Shown here: one piece after another, positions 37,201 to 48,560 of the stretch
Layout of the letters: each line of letters opens with the position of its first letter
How positions within the stretch are numbered: the first letter of the stretch is position 1
DNA from: Anaeramoeba flamelloides
Lineage: Eukaryota > Metamonada > Anaeramoebidae
NCBI GenBank assembly: GCA_027625915.1
Contig: JANTQA010000051.1
Span: 4,898,501-4,962,500, forward strand
Direction: 5' to 3'
DNA: 64,000 nt
Translations under genes and position numbers: made by a program
The notes under the pieces: generated by a model
Database searches by the model: none
What the model was told of the DNA's origin: nothing
What the model saw: the letters and a program-made list of their open reading frames with translations, nothing else

Positions 37201-39331
37201 AAGGACTTAAAAATATACCAAAGAAGGTATATATTAAATTAGGGTTTTCATTTAAGTCGGTTATTAGTGCTTTTGGACTAATAACTCGGTAAAATTCAAT
37301 AATTTCACCATAAATCAATACCATTCTTCATTACTACTTTGTAGTTAATTGGGCATTTACAATATAATAAAAAAGAAAAACGAAAAAGATCTATTTTTTA
37401 CCAAATAAAAAATGTTTTTATCTGTGGATCAAAGATCGTCTAAATACTTTTCTTAATGTTAAAATCAAATTGGACAAATAAAAAATTTATCTCAAAGTCA
37501 AAGAAGGAAGCGGAATTAAAACTCTCTAGAAACCTCATTTATAATTGACTTTGCACGGATCTTGGGGTTTTTTTCAACTAATTATGAATTTTCAAAATCT
37601 TAGGTAACCCGAAATAAAAATGTTCGTTTGTTAATTGGAAAATCGCAGTATAAAAAAGGATGCCATTTGTAATGTATCTGAAGAATTCTTTGGAAGGTAC
37701 TTTCTTAAATTGGTTCTGTTGGTAAACTTTTCATCTTAAAAAAATATTGAATAACGAAATTTACACAATTATAAAATGTAAAATCACTTGAAAAACTTTT
37801 GTTTGAGAACAAAATTAGCAAAGAAAGGGAAAATATTCTTGGTTAGAAAAGAAATAAAACAAAAGGATAATAGAAAAAAGATTTAATAATACCTCCATGT
37901 GAAATCATCTGTAGAAAATGTAACTTCTTTTACACCTGTTGTAGGAATACGGCAGCCTAAAATATGATCTTTAGTAGGTACGTAGCCTGTTGAAGAAATT
38001 TCTTCTACTTGATCTAGAAATCTTTTTCAAATTGAAATAAAAGAAAAAAAGTAAATGAGATGGAAAAAATGAAATCAAAATAATTTTTGAAAGAATTAAA
38101 AAAAAGAAGGAATTCGATTTTTCTCGTTTTTTCTTGGAAACAAAGAACAAAAATCGAAAATTTCAACCACAAAACGAAAAAAAAAAAAAAAAACATCCAA
38201 AAATCCAAAAATTAAAAGAAAAAAGAAAAATAGAAAAGCTTACGAAGCAGCACTATCTGGAATTTGGAATTCTGATCTTCTTTCAAATACGTGTTTCATT
38301 GCTTTGTCAGACCATAATTGAATGATCTGATTTTTTTTTTTTTCTGTGAGTTCGAGTTTTGATTCTTCGTCTTCAATTAATAAAAAATCTTGGGCAAGTT
38401 TCTTTTCAATTTGAAGAAAAAACAAAATCAGAAAAAAAAAAAAATAAAGCGAAGGGAAAGTAATTAGTTTTAAATTTTGGATATAAATATTGAACGGTGT
38501 GGTGTCCTTTTACAAGTTGTACTTTCAAAAACGATTTAGTTTTGGATTTAGTTCGACAGCAAAACGAAAATTGTGGGTTTTTTTTTTTTTTTTGGTTGTA
38601 GAGGTGTGTAATTTCTCCAAATAGAAGCCTGTAATGTAACTTCTTAAAAGAAAGAAAAAGAAAAGAATACAATAAGGCCCAAAATAATTGGATTCACAGC
38701 AGACAATTCAACTTTTAAAATTATTAAATCTTTAAAGAATTCCAAGCAACCGCAAAAAAGAATGTAAAGCAATTTTGAAAGAGCATTTGTTTTTGTTTTA
38801 CAAAAATGGATTTCCCAGAATCGCCCGTACCTAAAATTAACAACCTTAATTCTTTGTCAACCAAACTACACTAATAGTGAGTAAAATAGTTTGATCAACA
38901 CTTTTGAAAACTTTTGTTCTTCACATTTTTTAAAATCGCTGTGCCGAAATAATGTGCTTAGTAATTCTTTCAAATTTATTTTTATTGGGGGTGGTGTTGT
39001 TGAAAAAATTCTTGTGATTTCTTGTTTCATTTTTCTTTTGTCCACCGAAAAGTAACAGCACTACTATCAAAAAAAAAAAAAAAAAGTAACAAAAGGAAAA
39101 CAAAAAATTTTTTACCGTGTTTTCACGAGAAAGATTAAGATTAAAATCCTCAACTGCCTTTATGAGTTTTAGTGTGTGGCTAACAAGATTTCTTCGTATG
39201 GTGTCGCGGTACAATTGGATTTCAACCTTTGAAAAGCCATTTTTGAATAAAATTTGCATTTGTTTTACGAAGGTCGATTTCCCAGAATCGCCCGTACCTA
39301 AAATTAACAACCTTAGTTCTTTGTCAAGCAT
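34279..39331 (-). CDS. Heterotrimeric G-protein alpha subunit
   Basis: Five exons on the minus strand, 39331-39116, 38401-38244, 38021-37893, 34897-34498 and 34344-34279, join in phase to 322 residues from the ATG at 39331. G-alpha is the membrane-bound GTPase that couples receptors to effectors. All GTPase motifs are visible: P-loop GTGDSGKST, helical-domain QLWSDKAMKHVFERRSEFQ and PDSAAS, switch I CRIPTTG with the catalytic Arg and Thr, switch II DVGGQRSERRKW with the catalytic Gln, NKMD for guanine recognition and TGTDT for the TCAT-like loop. The C-terminus is LEGLQNDLD, with no Cys at the pertussis-toxin position. The open frame continues upstream of the ATG with an N-helix-like EQKRQNKIQNQLKNEKS but has no earlier ATG before a TAA. 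A short first exon, probably with a myristoylated Gly, is therefore likely missing. Introns are 714, 222, 2995 and 153 bp. Confidence 0.94.
34898..37892 (-). other. 3-kb intron 3 of the G-alpha gene
   Basis: Between the switch I and switch II exons, bounded by GGTATT (donor) and TTTCTAAAG (acceptor) on the minus strand. It contains the H2 palindrome cluster (36045-36700), weak coding-like stretches on the minus strand at about 34930-35368 without a recognisable family, and a short hairpin at 37258-37283 (GTTATTAGT against ACTAATAAC). Confidence 0.8.
36045..36700. repeat. Palindrome cluster H2 (intronic)
   Basis: At least four adjacent stems of roughly 60-200 bp. Examples: TTTTTTTACTTTAAAAATAA (about 36374) with TTATTTCTAAAGTAAAAAAA (about 36419); GAGGTTTTTTGTTTTATTTG with CAAATAAAACAGAAAACCTC; and GGTTTTCCAGAATTCAAAAG with CTTTTAAATTCTGAAAAATC. 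Tags GTGCCTAGG, AACGGC and CTAGAACACTT sit at stem borders. The cluster is fully intronic in the G-alpha gene. Confidence 0.75.
38785..38861 (-). pseudogene. Partial duplicate of the G-alpha P-loop exon
   Basis: Positions 38809-38860 match 39276-39327 in the first G-alpha exon at all but one base. On the minus strand the copy reads DKELRLLILGTGDSGKSIF, so the P-loop Thr is now Ile. Similarity fades after the KQ-x-QMLF segment. It lies within G-alpha intron 1. It has an acceptor-like TTAGTGTAG upstream but no donor in the matching place. It is most simply a recent small duplication, not an alternative exon. Confidence 0.8.
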
Positions 39332-40249
39332 TGACTTCTCATTTTTAAGTTGATTCTGGATCTTGTTTTGTCTTTTTTGTTCCTTTTTTTTTCTTCTTTT
39401 TTTTTTTGAATTTTTCGGTCCCTTTGGTTATTGAGAGGTATTTGTTTAAAAAAAAGAAAAAATTTAAAGTTTGAAATATTTTAAGTGTTTGAGTCAGAGT
39501 GTATTGTCGTTGGCCAAATTAATAAAAATACAAACCATCAAATGAGAAAAACAAATCAAATAATTATTTTATAAAAAAAATGATCCGAATTGTTAAACCT
39601 TTTGTGAAATAACTAACCACAAACCCAAAAACAGACTTGAAAACAAACCATTTATTAACTAATCAAAAACATTTCCAAAATATTTCTTGATAAATATTCC
39701 CATACCATTTTCAGAAATTGACGAAGGAACAATATTTTTGTATGGAGTATACTTTTCGATTAATTTTTGGACTTTGAGTCATATATTTTTGCTTGTTTGA
39801 ATAAAAATTTTGCAAAATTTTATGCAATAAAAAAGAAAATGTATCTAAAAGAAAACAAGAATTTGAAGAGAAAAGCGTTTGACAAAAGAAGAATTAATTT
39901 TTATTCGGAAAAATATTTTACAATAAATTCTTTGATTTTTTATAAAAACAATAACAAATTCTTATTTTTAAGAACACAAACTATTTCGTTAATAAAATAC
40001 CAGTCTATAATTCGAAATCTCAAGAATGAAGATCTTTTCGTTAAAAATAAAGTTCGGATTGTTTCTAATTTATTCAGCTTTTTTTACTTTTTTTCATTTG
40101 AGTAAAAAAAGAAACTTTAAAAAAGTCCAAAAAGCGGAAACCCATCATTCGGCGACAATCCTAAAGTTAATTATTGTACAACTTTCAAATTTTATTTCTT
40201 TTATGGGAAATTGTAATTGTCTCCAAAAGTTACAAGCAAACAAAAATAA

Positions 40250-40560
40250 AACCTTTACTAATTGCAATTGCAAATACCAAAAACTTTACCAGCATCGAAA
40301 ATGTAAAATAAAGCAAAATTCTGATTACTATACAAAGACCAAACTGACTTTTCAAGCTCTTTTTTGAAATGAATTATTGTTTATCAGAACATTTGATCCA
40401 TTGAGATCATTTTTGAAATGTTTCAAAAATCCAAACATATTTCTCAATTATTTCCAAAAAAAATTCTAGTCGTTGAAGAAGAAAGAAAGAAATCTTATTG
40501 TCTGTGAAGGAAGTGTACAACAATATAATTTGAAAATAAAACCACGAAATCTTGAAATTA
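40250..40560 (+). repeat. Repeat G, copy 1
   Basis: Direct similarity to about 54020-54340. The strongest block is TATTGTCTGTGAAGGAAGTG here against TATTGTCTGTGAAGGAAATG there, with flanking TTTTTGAAATGTTTCAAAAA and GAGTTATTG-type segments. Boundaries are unclear. Confidence 0.5.
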
Positions 40561-42714
40561 CCGAATATGAAAAAATCTGCTTTATATCAAAAAAATTAAG
40601 TGATTTTGATCCTTTGAATGAAATCTTTTTTCTTCATTCTATCTATTAAATATTTCCGAAGATACCTGAAAATCCAAAATACCCAAAAAATTTTTTAACA
40701 CTAAAAAACGCCTTACAAACAACTTCTAAGAAACTCAAGTAAATATACACTTACTTTAAATGTAAAAAATGAAATTTTCTTGGAGCATTTTTTTTTTTAG
40801 TGAATACTTCAAAATGTAAAAAATTACAAATTTTGGGGAATAGTACCCAACTCATTAAGTGTGAAAGGAATTGGTACTTTGGATACCTGTAACATTTCTG
40901 ATCATATATAGATCTTATTAACAAATGAGAGAAAATTTCTTTGTAAATCACAATTTCTAAATGTATATCATTGTTTATAATTTTTTCAACATAAAGTAAT
41001 CCAAAATTAACTATATTAGCTAGCTTTGTGCTCAAACTTAACCTAGACTACCCAAGATGATCCAATCTAAACCTGATTGTATTTTCAATCTCAGAAGAGA
41101 AATTAGCTTAATCTAACCCAAAATACACCATCACACAGATATCCCAAACATACCATACTATACACCATACATAAACAGACATACTTGAATGTATAAACCA
41201 ATATGCACAAAATACTTAAATAGACCCCATTTTAAAATCATTGACCCATTAAAAATCAAATTTTGAAAATAAATATTTTGATAAAATGAAGTTATCTATT
41301 ATAATAAAACATTACCATTTTAATATTCCGTCATATACACCATAAATATTTGTTTTCCATCTAAAAATAAAATAAAAAATAGTAAAAAAAAAAAAAAAAT
41401 AAAAATTGGGACATTTATAATGGAATTTTGTTTTTACTTAGTTAGACCCAAATATACCAAAAATTCGAAAGAGAGTTAAGGGAAGAAAATTCAAAAAAAA
41501 AAAATATTTTCTCTTAAGGGATCAGTTCTCTACAACAACTAGGAAAAATTTTAAAATATGTTATTGGTAGTATTCTTTAATTACAAATTTAGTGGATCCA
41601 AAGTGTCACAAAATTCTGATCGACTAAGAAATCCATTAAAGAAAATTAGTTTAGTGAGATCAATTTTTTTTAACCATTTTTTTCTGAAAAAGAAAACAGT
41701 TAAATTCATTATAATTCTAACATTATAACAAGTTTTTACCCCATCTATTGCCATTTCCATCATTATTCTACTATACCATTTCTTTGTTAGGGGTAATATT
41801 AATATAAAGATGTTTTTTCTTTTTTGAGATACAACTTTTGGTTAACCAAAAAAATTGAAATATTTAACGGATTAAAAAATAATTGTATTTTTTAAGAAAA
41901 TATTTATAATAATCAAAGTTTTAAAGTCATTTAAAAATTTTACTAAGAAATTTTGCTTTTGTATAAGATCTAATTCAGGCTTTTCAAAATAAAATTTTCT
42001 TGAAGATATTTGTGAATTAGTTAATTTTATCCTCAAAATTCAAAATCATTTTTTTTCTGCCAAAAATGAATTGAATTGTTATAAGGATTCTTGTGAATAA
42101 GACCAAACAATTTGTTAAAAAAATTTTGGAAAATTAAAAATTTTTTTGCAATTTTTTTTTTTTTTTTGAAAACCAGAAAACAACTTTTTTGAAACATTAA
42201 AGAAAATTTTTTTTTTTGAATAATAGATCCCAATTTAGTTGATAAAATGTAGTTATGCTTGTACTAAATATTCATTTATTGAATCACCTCTACCACAATT
42301 AGTTTTATTGACTGAGATTTTAATTGAAATATTAATCAAAGAAAAAGTAACCAACTTTAAAAATTGAGATCGGAATCAATGCTTTACAACATAAAATGAA
42401 AAATATATATTTCCCATATTCAAGAATTAACTTAACTCTTATACAAATAATATGTTACCTTTTTGTTTTATATTGGAAAAAGGCAAATATTGGATTTAAA
42501 AAAGAGACTCAAATCAATAAATTGTTTAAACGAGGTTAACTTATCCATTTCAGAAGTCGAAACACAAATTAAAAAAAAAAAATTTCCAAGATCTTGACAA
42601 GATTTCATTTTATTTTCAAAAATGACTACTCAATTAAAAAGGTTTTTATTATTTTTTTTCCCAAAAGTAAAATATTATTTATTTTCAGAAGAACACATTT
42701 AAACTTGATAAACA

Positions 42715-42739
42715 TATATATATATATATATATATATAT
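42715..42739. repeat. TA microsatellite
   Basis: About twelve TA units. Confidence 0.85.
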
Positions 42740-44553
42740 CAACTTAAAAGAAAAGAGGTATCATTTTTAAAAGCACCCCACCCCCACCCCAATTGAAATT
42801 TCCGGCAAAAAAGATCATTATCATTTTATACTTTTGGATTTTTTTGGGTTAAAAACCAATAAATAAAAATTCATTATTATTTTTATTTCTAATAAACTAC
42901 CTTTAGTAATTTCTAAGAGTATGTTTTCAGTACAAATAACCTTGAAAATTTTATTTCATTTTACAAATTTTATGTAAAATAAATTAAAATATTAAATCTC
43001 AGGAGATCAGAAACAATTGGTCATTTATTTTATTCACAAAGATTTTTTAAATTTCTTGAAATTCAAAAGGTTAGTTAAATATCCCTTTTTAAATATCCAA
43101 TGTATAACCAACACATTTTCTCCAATTAAAATACGTTATTTGATAATCTCCAGTATTTATATTATTGTATAATTGATTAATCAAATTCATTATATTAGTT
43201 TGAAAAATTTTTAAAAAATTGAGAAATAATTGAATATTTTATTGATACCATGAATTTTTGAGTTTTTCTATACTCACTGAGATAACTAAGATTAGGTTAT
43301 TAATTATTAATTAAAAAATAATCAAAATAAAAAAAAATATTTCTTTATGTTTATTAGGTTGAATTTTCCATTGTTTTTTAACTATTATTTTGGGAGTATT
43401 TTTAATATAATTATTTAGTGGTGATTCTCCGATTTTAGTGTATCACTAAAAAGACGATTTGTTTTGAGCGGTTCTTTGAATAAATATATTTTATTTTTTT
43501 CAAATTTCAAACAATTATTGTAAATATTGAATAATACTGATTTTCTATACTGAATTATTTACCAAATTTTGTCGTTTCATTTTTATAGTGTATTTTAGTA
43601 CACCCCCTTTAGAGCTTATAAGATTACTTTCTTCATGAATGAAATTATATTTTTTTGAAATATTTCAGAAACAAGTTGAATTTTGAACAATACAAAAATG
43701 TAGTAAAAAAGTAATCAAACTATAAAAAAATAATAAAAATTATTCATTTTAGAAAATAGCTTTAAAAGTTAAGCTTTTTCTTTTAGTATTCATTTTTTTA
43801 CTTCATTTTTCCATTCCAATTTACAGTAAATTTTTTTGACTTTTTTTTTTTAATTTAGAGCAGTGAAAAAAATACCGAACATGAACAAAACCCCTGGAAA
43901 GATTTTTTATTGTGAATATTAGTAAAATTATTGTGTAATTTTATTTATTTACAATCAAATTCCTTTTTTTAAGAATCGAACTTTTTCAATTATAACTCCC
44001 CCACTTATTAGAATAATGATTAAAGAAATCACACTTGTTCAAAACACCATTCAATCAATCAAAAAACAAGAATAAAAATTATCATTTTCCAAACTCTAGT
44101 AAACCACAATAAAACTGGATTGTTTTTCAAAAAAAGTTGATCAACAGAGGACTATCATTCAATTACTCAAGTATTCTAGAGACACCTTTCTTTGATGAAC
44201 TTTAGGTATGTTTATTACTAATCTCATAAAAAAATTGGTTATTTAAAATAAGGATTTGATTGAAATTAGATAAAAATTTTAATAATACTCACAATTAAAA
44301 ATCTTGTCCGGGATTTTTTTCATGTCTGGTATTTATTTCCCTACTATACTTGAAAATTGTTTTTCGTTTGCTATTCCCTTAAATTCCAAAAACATTTTTT
44401 CATATTCTGTCCAACCAAAAATAATTTTTTCATTGATTTTTTTTGCCTGTTGTTGTGTTTCTATCCAAAAAATATTCCAATTAACAGGATCACTTACATC
44501 GTCTAATCACTCTCTAAAAAAAAAAAAAAAAACCCGACTCTAATTTTCTTTCG

Positions 44554-46058
44554 ATGACCTCTCTTTCAGAAACAGACACCGACTTAAATCTCCAAATTAA
44601 AAAAAAAACAAAAAAAAAAAAAAAAAAATCAACGCAAATCAATCAAATTAACTCACAACTAACAACCCCACTTATATCTAACAACGGATCTGAATCAAGC
44701 ACATATATGTACGAAGATGGAGAAATGAAAACACATCTACTGACCAACGACAGAAATAGATCCAAGACTGTGGGGAAAAAAGTTCTCAAACCATTTCTTC
44801 GAGACTATCAAGAGCAAATCAAAAAGCCAAAGAATTATTTTTACGAAATACCGTCAAGCTTTGAATTGTGGTGGTACAAATTTGATACTTATTGGATCAG
44901 CGCCTTTCAAAAATACGATAATAATTTTACCTATTATTTTAGTTTGGCAGTAACCTTTTCAACAACAATCGAAATCGCGATACTTTTGCCTGTTCTTTGC
45001 TACCTTAACGGGTACGACACGCTTGCAAATGAACTCGCCTGGATCGGCTTCTTCTTTATGCTCGTTTCTTCGCTTCCAAAAAGGTTCATTTGGCGATATC
45101 GGCCCTATATGAGGGGGCGGGCCAAGCAAAAAAGGAACGACTACACTTCTTCATTCCCCTCGCGAGCAGTCACAGGCGCTCTTGTTTGCCCTTTGCTGAT
45201 AAATTTTCTTGTCGACCATCTACAGGGCTCCCCGAAGCTACGCTTCCATTGGTATATTCTGCTGATCGTAATAATCTTGATTGCCCTAACATCATACGCC
45301 CGAATATACTTTGGCGTGCACTACCCTTCAGATTGCGTATTTGGTATTGTACAGGGGCTGGTTATTTGCTTGGTGTCCTTCCCGCTTTATGGGAAAAATC
45401 TTTGTGGTTGCACAACCTGCTTGAATTCCGAATGCTATTCAACAAAGACAAACAAGATCATTAATCTCAGTTTTAATAACTTGTCACAAGCTGACTGGGG
45501 GATTTTTGTTATTCTTTTCATCCTTTTTGCAGTTGTTATAGGGTTTTCCATGATGCCTAAGATTGATTTTTCCAGAAAATCAAATATATCCTTTGTTCGT
45601 TTTTTCTTTTTTTTTTCGTTTTTCCTTTTTTTTTTTTTTTTTTTTTGAAATAGATTCTGTTTCCAGAGCTAATTTTAATTTTGATTCAAATCCCACCAAT
45701 GACCTTTATTTGTATCTTACAACAACAATTCAATAGGGAATATTATTTGCTTGCATAACATTTAATGCGGTATTTTTATGTCCAAATCAAGGGATCAAAA
45801 AAAATACCAGTTTATCCTTTCCTGTTCATAGAAACAGTTGGTATGGTTGGTTAACTTCGATTATTTTTATTCCAATTTCAATTGTAAGCCTTTTATCCCT
45901 CCTTCAATATCCTATTTCTTTTTATTCTTTTCACTTACAACTCATTCACTTATTAACGCACACTCTAATTAATCAATAAGATACTTTATAAAATTTTTTT
46001 TAAGGTGCAACCCTTGGATATAAGATCACAATTTTTTTTATATTATTGGTCGAGTTGA
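44554..46058 (+). CDS. PAP2-superfamily membrane phosphatase-like protein
   Basis: The first exon begins at ATG 44554. A lysine-rich N-terminus (poly-K about 17-25) precedes hydrophobic segments near 128-150, 162-175, 205-222, 232-248 and 262-278, and a further one at 316-335. PAP2 phosphatases dephosphorylate lipid phosphates such as phosphatidate or sphingoid phosphates in membranes. Motif C1 is complete (K176, six residues, R183-P184), and C3 is complete (R250, H256, D260 in ARIYFGVHYPSD). Motif C2 reads SSFPSRAVTGA, so the usual PSGH histidine is absent at 205. For the 3' part two splice models fit. The first, an intron 45595-45736 then exon 45737-45883, keeps the frame open. The second, an intron 45599-45653, gives an exon with an in-frame TAG at 45734. 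Both then splice 45884-46004 to a last exon at 46005-46058 ending TGA. The poly-F tail seen without splicing is intronic pyrimidine tract. GC content is higher than in neighbouring genes. Confidence 0.85.
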
Positions 46059-46240
46059 GAAAAGAAAAAAGATTGTTCGTTATTAGGTCCAAATTTTTTT
46101 TTTTATTGTGGAATTGTTTGTTTTTTTTGTGCCTTATTTTGATTATTTTGTACTTTCTGTGTAATCTTATCCTGTGGGCAAAAAAGTCCCAGGATTATAA
46201 CTTGGCTTAAAAATTTCAAATAGAGTAAACGAAGAAAGAA

Positions 46241-46480
46241 ATGGCTTTAACAAAAGAATTAGATTTAAAAACAGATCACTCTTTAACAAATCTCAACAGA
46301 CCTTATAAATTGTAGGTAAAAATTCATTTTTTAAACATTTTAGCTTACTTGTTTTGTTATTGTAATTGGCCATAAAAAGGAAATTTTTTTACAATCTTTT
46401 AAAACAAGGATTGAAGATTAAAAAACGAACCTATTCAAAAGAAAGACTCCAAGCCTTTTCGTCCACAAATAACAATGTGA
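46241..46480 (+). CDS. Possible small two-exon gene, unknown
   Basis: An ATG at 46241 opens MALTKELDLKTDHSLTNLNR with little base-composition bias. It runs to a GTAGGT donor at 46312, the same donor sequence and phase as the first exon of the BAR gene. Joining to an acceptor TTGAAG at 46411-46416 gives a 44-residue product ending ITM and TGA. Another frame downstream reads KKRTYSKERLQAFSS, which loosely resembles an eIF4E-binding YxxxxL motif but lacks the hydrophobic residue after Leu and does not match the donor phase unless a different acceptor is used. Transcript evidence would decide; this may be only the first exon of something larger. Confidence 0.3.
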
Positions 46481-46637
46481 TTCTGAAAATTTCAAATTTG
46501 TTTTTTATTTTTACTTTTATATTGAAGACTGGTATTTGTATATTAAATGGGAAAAAATTTCGGCTGATTATCTTTTTTTCAATTTAAAGTTCCTTTCTTT
46601 TTGTGTTTCATAGATCACCCAATACATACACCACTAT

Positions 46638-47354
46638 CTAAACTTTGTTTCAGTCAAAGGGGAATATCCAAAAAAAAATATTTTTTTCAAATATCAATTA
46701 TTTTATATAATTGACCTTTGAAGAACAAATGAAAAATAAACGGAATAATACGCATTAAAGAATTGTTGATATCCATCTGAAAGAAAACTAATTAATCAAT
46801 AAATTTTCTTAATAATTGAAAAACTCAAATTCCAGAGGGCCCTATTGAGAAAAACAACAATGTTCGTTTTGACCTTCTACTGGTATTTGAATAATAAATA
46901 AAAAACAATTTTCACTTCATTTTCCATACTTTTCTTTTAGAAATCAAGTCCACAAACGAATTTTGTTGGTATTTGTGGTCTCTATTTGATAAAAGGAAAA
47001 GAAAATGAAGTGAAAATTTTCACATTTATTAAACAAATATCAAGATCAAAGATTGAATAAAATTACAATAAAAATCAATATGATTTCTCAACAATAATTT
47101 TCACACTTCCAATAACATTAAAATAACACATTTTTACCAAGTGACTCTTGATCTTGCAATAAACAAAAATTTTTGCAATTGAATTAAGTGTTGAAAAAAA
47201 AAAATCGAAAAAAAAAAAACAAAAATGTGAAAAAATGATTTCAATTTTGAAAATTACCAAAATAAATTTTTTCTTCTAATATCCATGCAAACCCTTTATA
47301 AACATGTATTTTACCCATTATAACTGGGTCACTTTGACTGGAAAATAGTTTAGC
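46638..47354. mobile_element. Possible E-type TIR element enclosing D
   Basis: The left end is TCTAAACTTTGTTTCAGTCAAAGG, matching the tip of the E family. The right end, inverted, reads TAAACTATTTTCCAGTCAAAG. Removing D would leave roughly 530 bp, similar to E copy 2, but the interior does not clearly match E. It may be a related family sharing tips only. Confidence 0.4.
46868..47055. mobile_element. Foldback element D, copy 1
   Basis: A near-continuous palindrome. The left arm has CTACTGGTATTTGAATAATA and TTTTCACTTCATTTTC; the right arm has GAAAATGAAGTGAAAATTTT and AAACAAATATCAAGATC. The centre repeats ACAAA/TTTGT around GTCCACAAACG and ATTTGTGGTC. About 185 bp, no coding content. It sits between two E-type ends. 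Confidence 0.72.
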
Positions 47355-47544
47355 ATAAAAAACGGAATAAAAAAATAAGTAGAGGAAGAAATTACAATCT
47401 GCTTCTTGGAGATTTAATTCGGAAACAAAGAAAAAAAGGAAAAGGAAGTGAATATTTTTCCCCATTTATAACTGAAATACAAGTAAATCGTTTAATTATT
47501 TTTCGGGTTAAAAAAATCTAAATAATTTAAATATCAGTCAAAAT

Positions 47545-48560
47545 GTGATGAAATTGCTTGTTTTTCTCAGAAATTTGAAATAAATAAAAAAAATATTTTA
47601 TTTTTTGTGAAAAATTGAAATTTCCATTTGAATTTTTTTCTTTAAAAAATACAACTCCTTTTTTTCTGTATCAAGTGGAACACGCACCACCAAAAAATAA
47701 AAAGAATTTTAAAGCCAAAATGAAAATTAAACTATTCTTTCTATGGGTTGATGAATTAAATTTCTCTTTTTTTAGAGTTTCTTCAATCAAAAAAAGATAA
47801 AATTTAAATACTACCAAACAATCAAGTTATAAATGATTTTCTTTCCAGTGTATATTTGTAATTTTTCAAACCCACTTGGTAATAAATAATCTCAAAAAGC
47901 AAGTCTAATTAATGAAAACGAGTACCAAATCCCAGATGTATATTGAAGATTTGATTTTTTAATAGAAAATTTTCCTTTAAAAAAAGCAATTAAATACTGT
48001 TTTCCATTCTATTCCTCCAAACTAACGAAATCGGGTTTTATCCTTTAGAATTTGAAATTGTTAATGGGTGATTTTCCAAAAAAATTAGTACAAAAAATAA
48101 TAAATACCTTCTAAGCTTTTGAAAAATTGTTGTATTTCAAGGCATTTCATTTTTTAGTGCAAATCTTTTTGTATAAATCCCTTATGATCAAAAATCAGAG
48201 TAACTAAACTTTTTTAGGCCTTGTTAAATTCGAATTTCAACGAGTAATATTCATTCAATTCCAAATTAATAGATTTTTTATTATGTTTTTGAAATAATCA
48301 AAAATTGTTTTAGTTTATTATCTTTGATATATTTTTTTTCTTTGTTAGTTTATTGATCAACAATTCCATTTCAATTTTTAATATTCACATAAGAGTTAAT
48401 CTTATTTTTGATTGTTGATTGCAGGAAATTAGAAAAAATAAAAAATAATGAAATTGTAGCAAAATACATATACTCCTTAGCATCCCAAAGAATCTAATTG
48501 TCTTTGAAATAAAATTTTAAATTTGAATTGTTATTAAAAGATTCCAAGATATAGAATTTA
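47545..48560 (+). repeat. Repeat C, copy 2 (~1 kb)
   Basis: Direct copy of 32495-33500, with TACAACTCCTTTTTTTCTGT, CCCACTTGGTAATAAATAAT, TTCAATTCCAAATTAATAGA and TATTGATCAACAATTCC in the same order. Divergence is spread evenly, suggesting an old duplication or two old insertions. Confidence 0.65.

Larger units (their letters stand above)
39332..44553. other. Intergenic region, mostly featureless
   Basis: The first ~110 bp, on the minus strand, likely encode the N-helix of G-alpha. The missing first G-alpha exon may lie further in, but I cannot place it. Repeat G copy 1 is at about 40250-40560. A TA microsatellite is at 42715-42739. An ORF at 40026-40367 contains an ATG giving MGNCNCLQKLQ, which looks like an acylation signal but is on the opposite strand and overlaps repeat G. 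No gene is supported. Confidence 0.5.

Noticed and set aside
39767-40105. 112-codon open stretch
   Set aside because: It lacks an ATG at its start and is mostly Lys, Asn, Phe and Ile in AT-rich DNA next to repeat G. No domain.
40203-40367. ORF beginning MGNCNCLQKLQ, like an acylated G-alpha N-terminus
   Set aside because: It lies on the plus strand while the G-alpha gene is on the minus strand, overlaps repeat G and shows no domain. Treated as chance.
45090-45464. 124-codon alternate frame in the PAP2 gene
   Set aside because: It overlaps the conserved PAP2 motifs in another frame and is explained by the locally higher GC.
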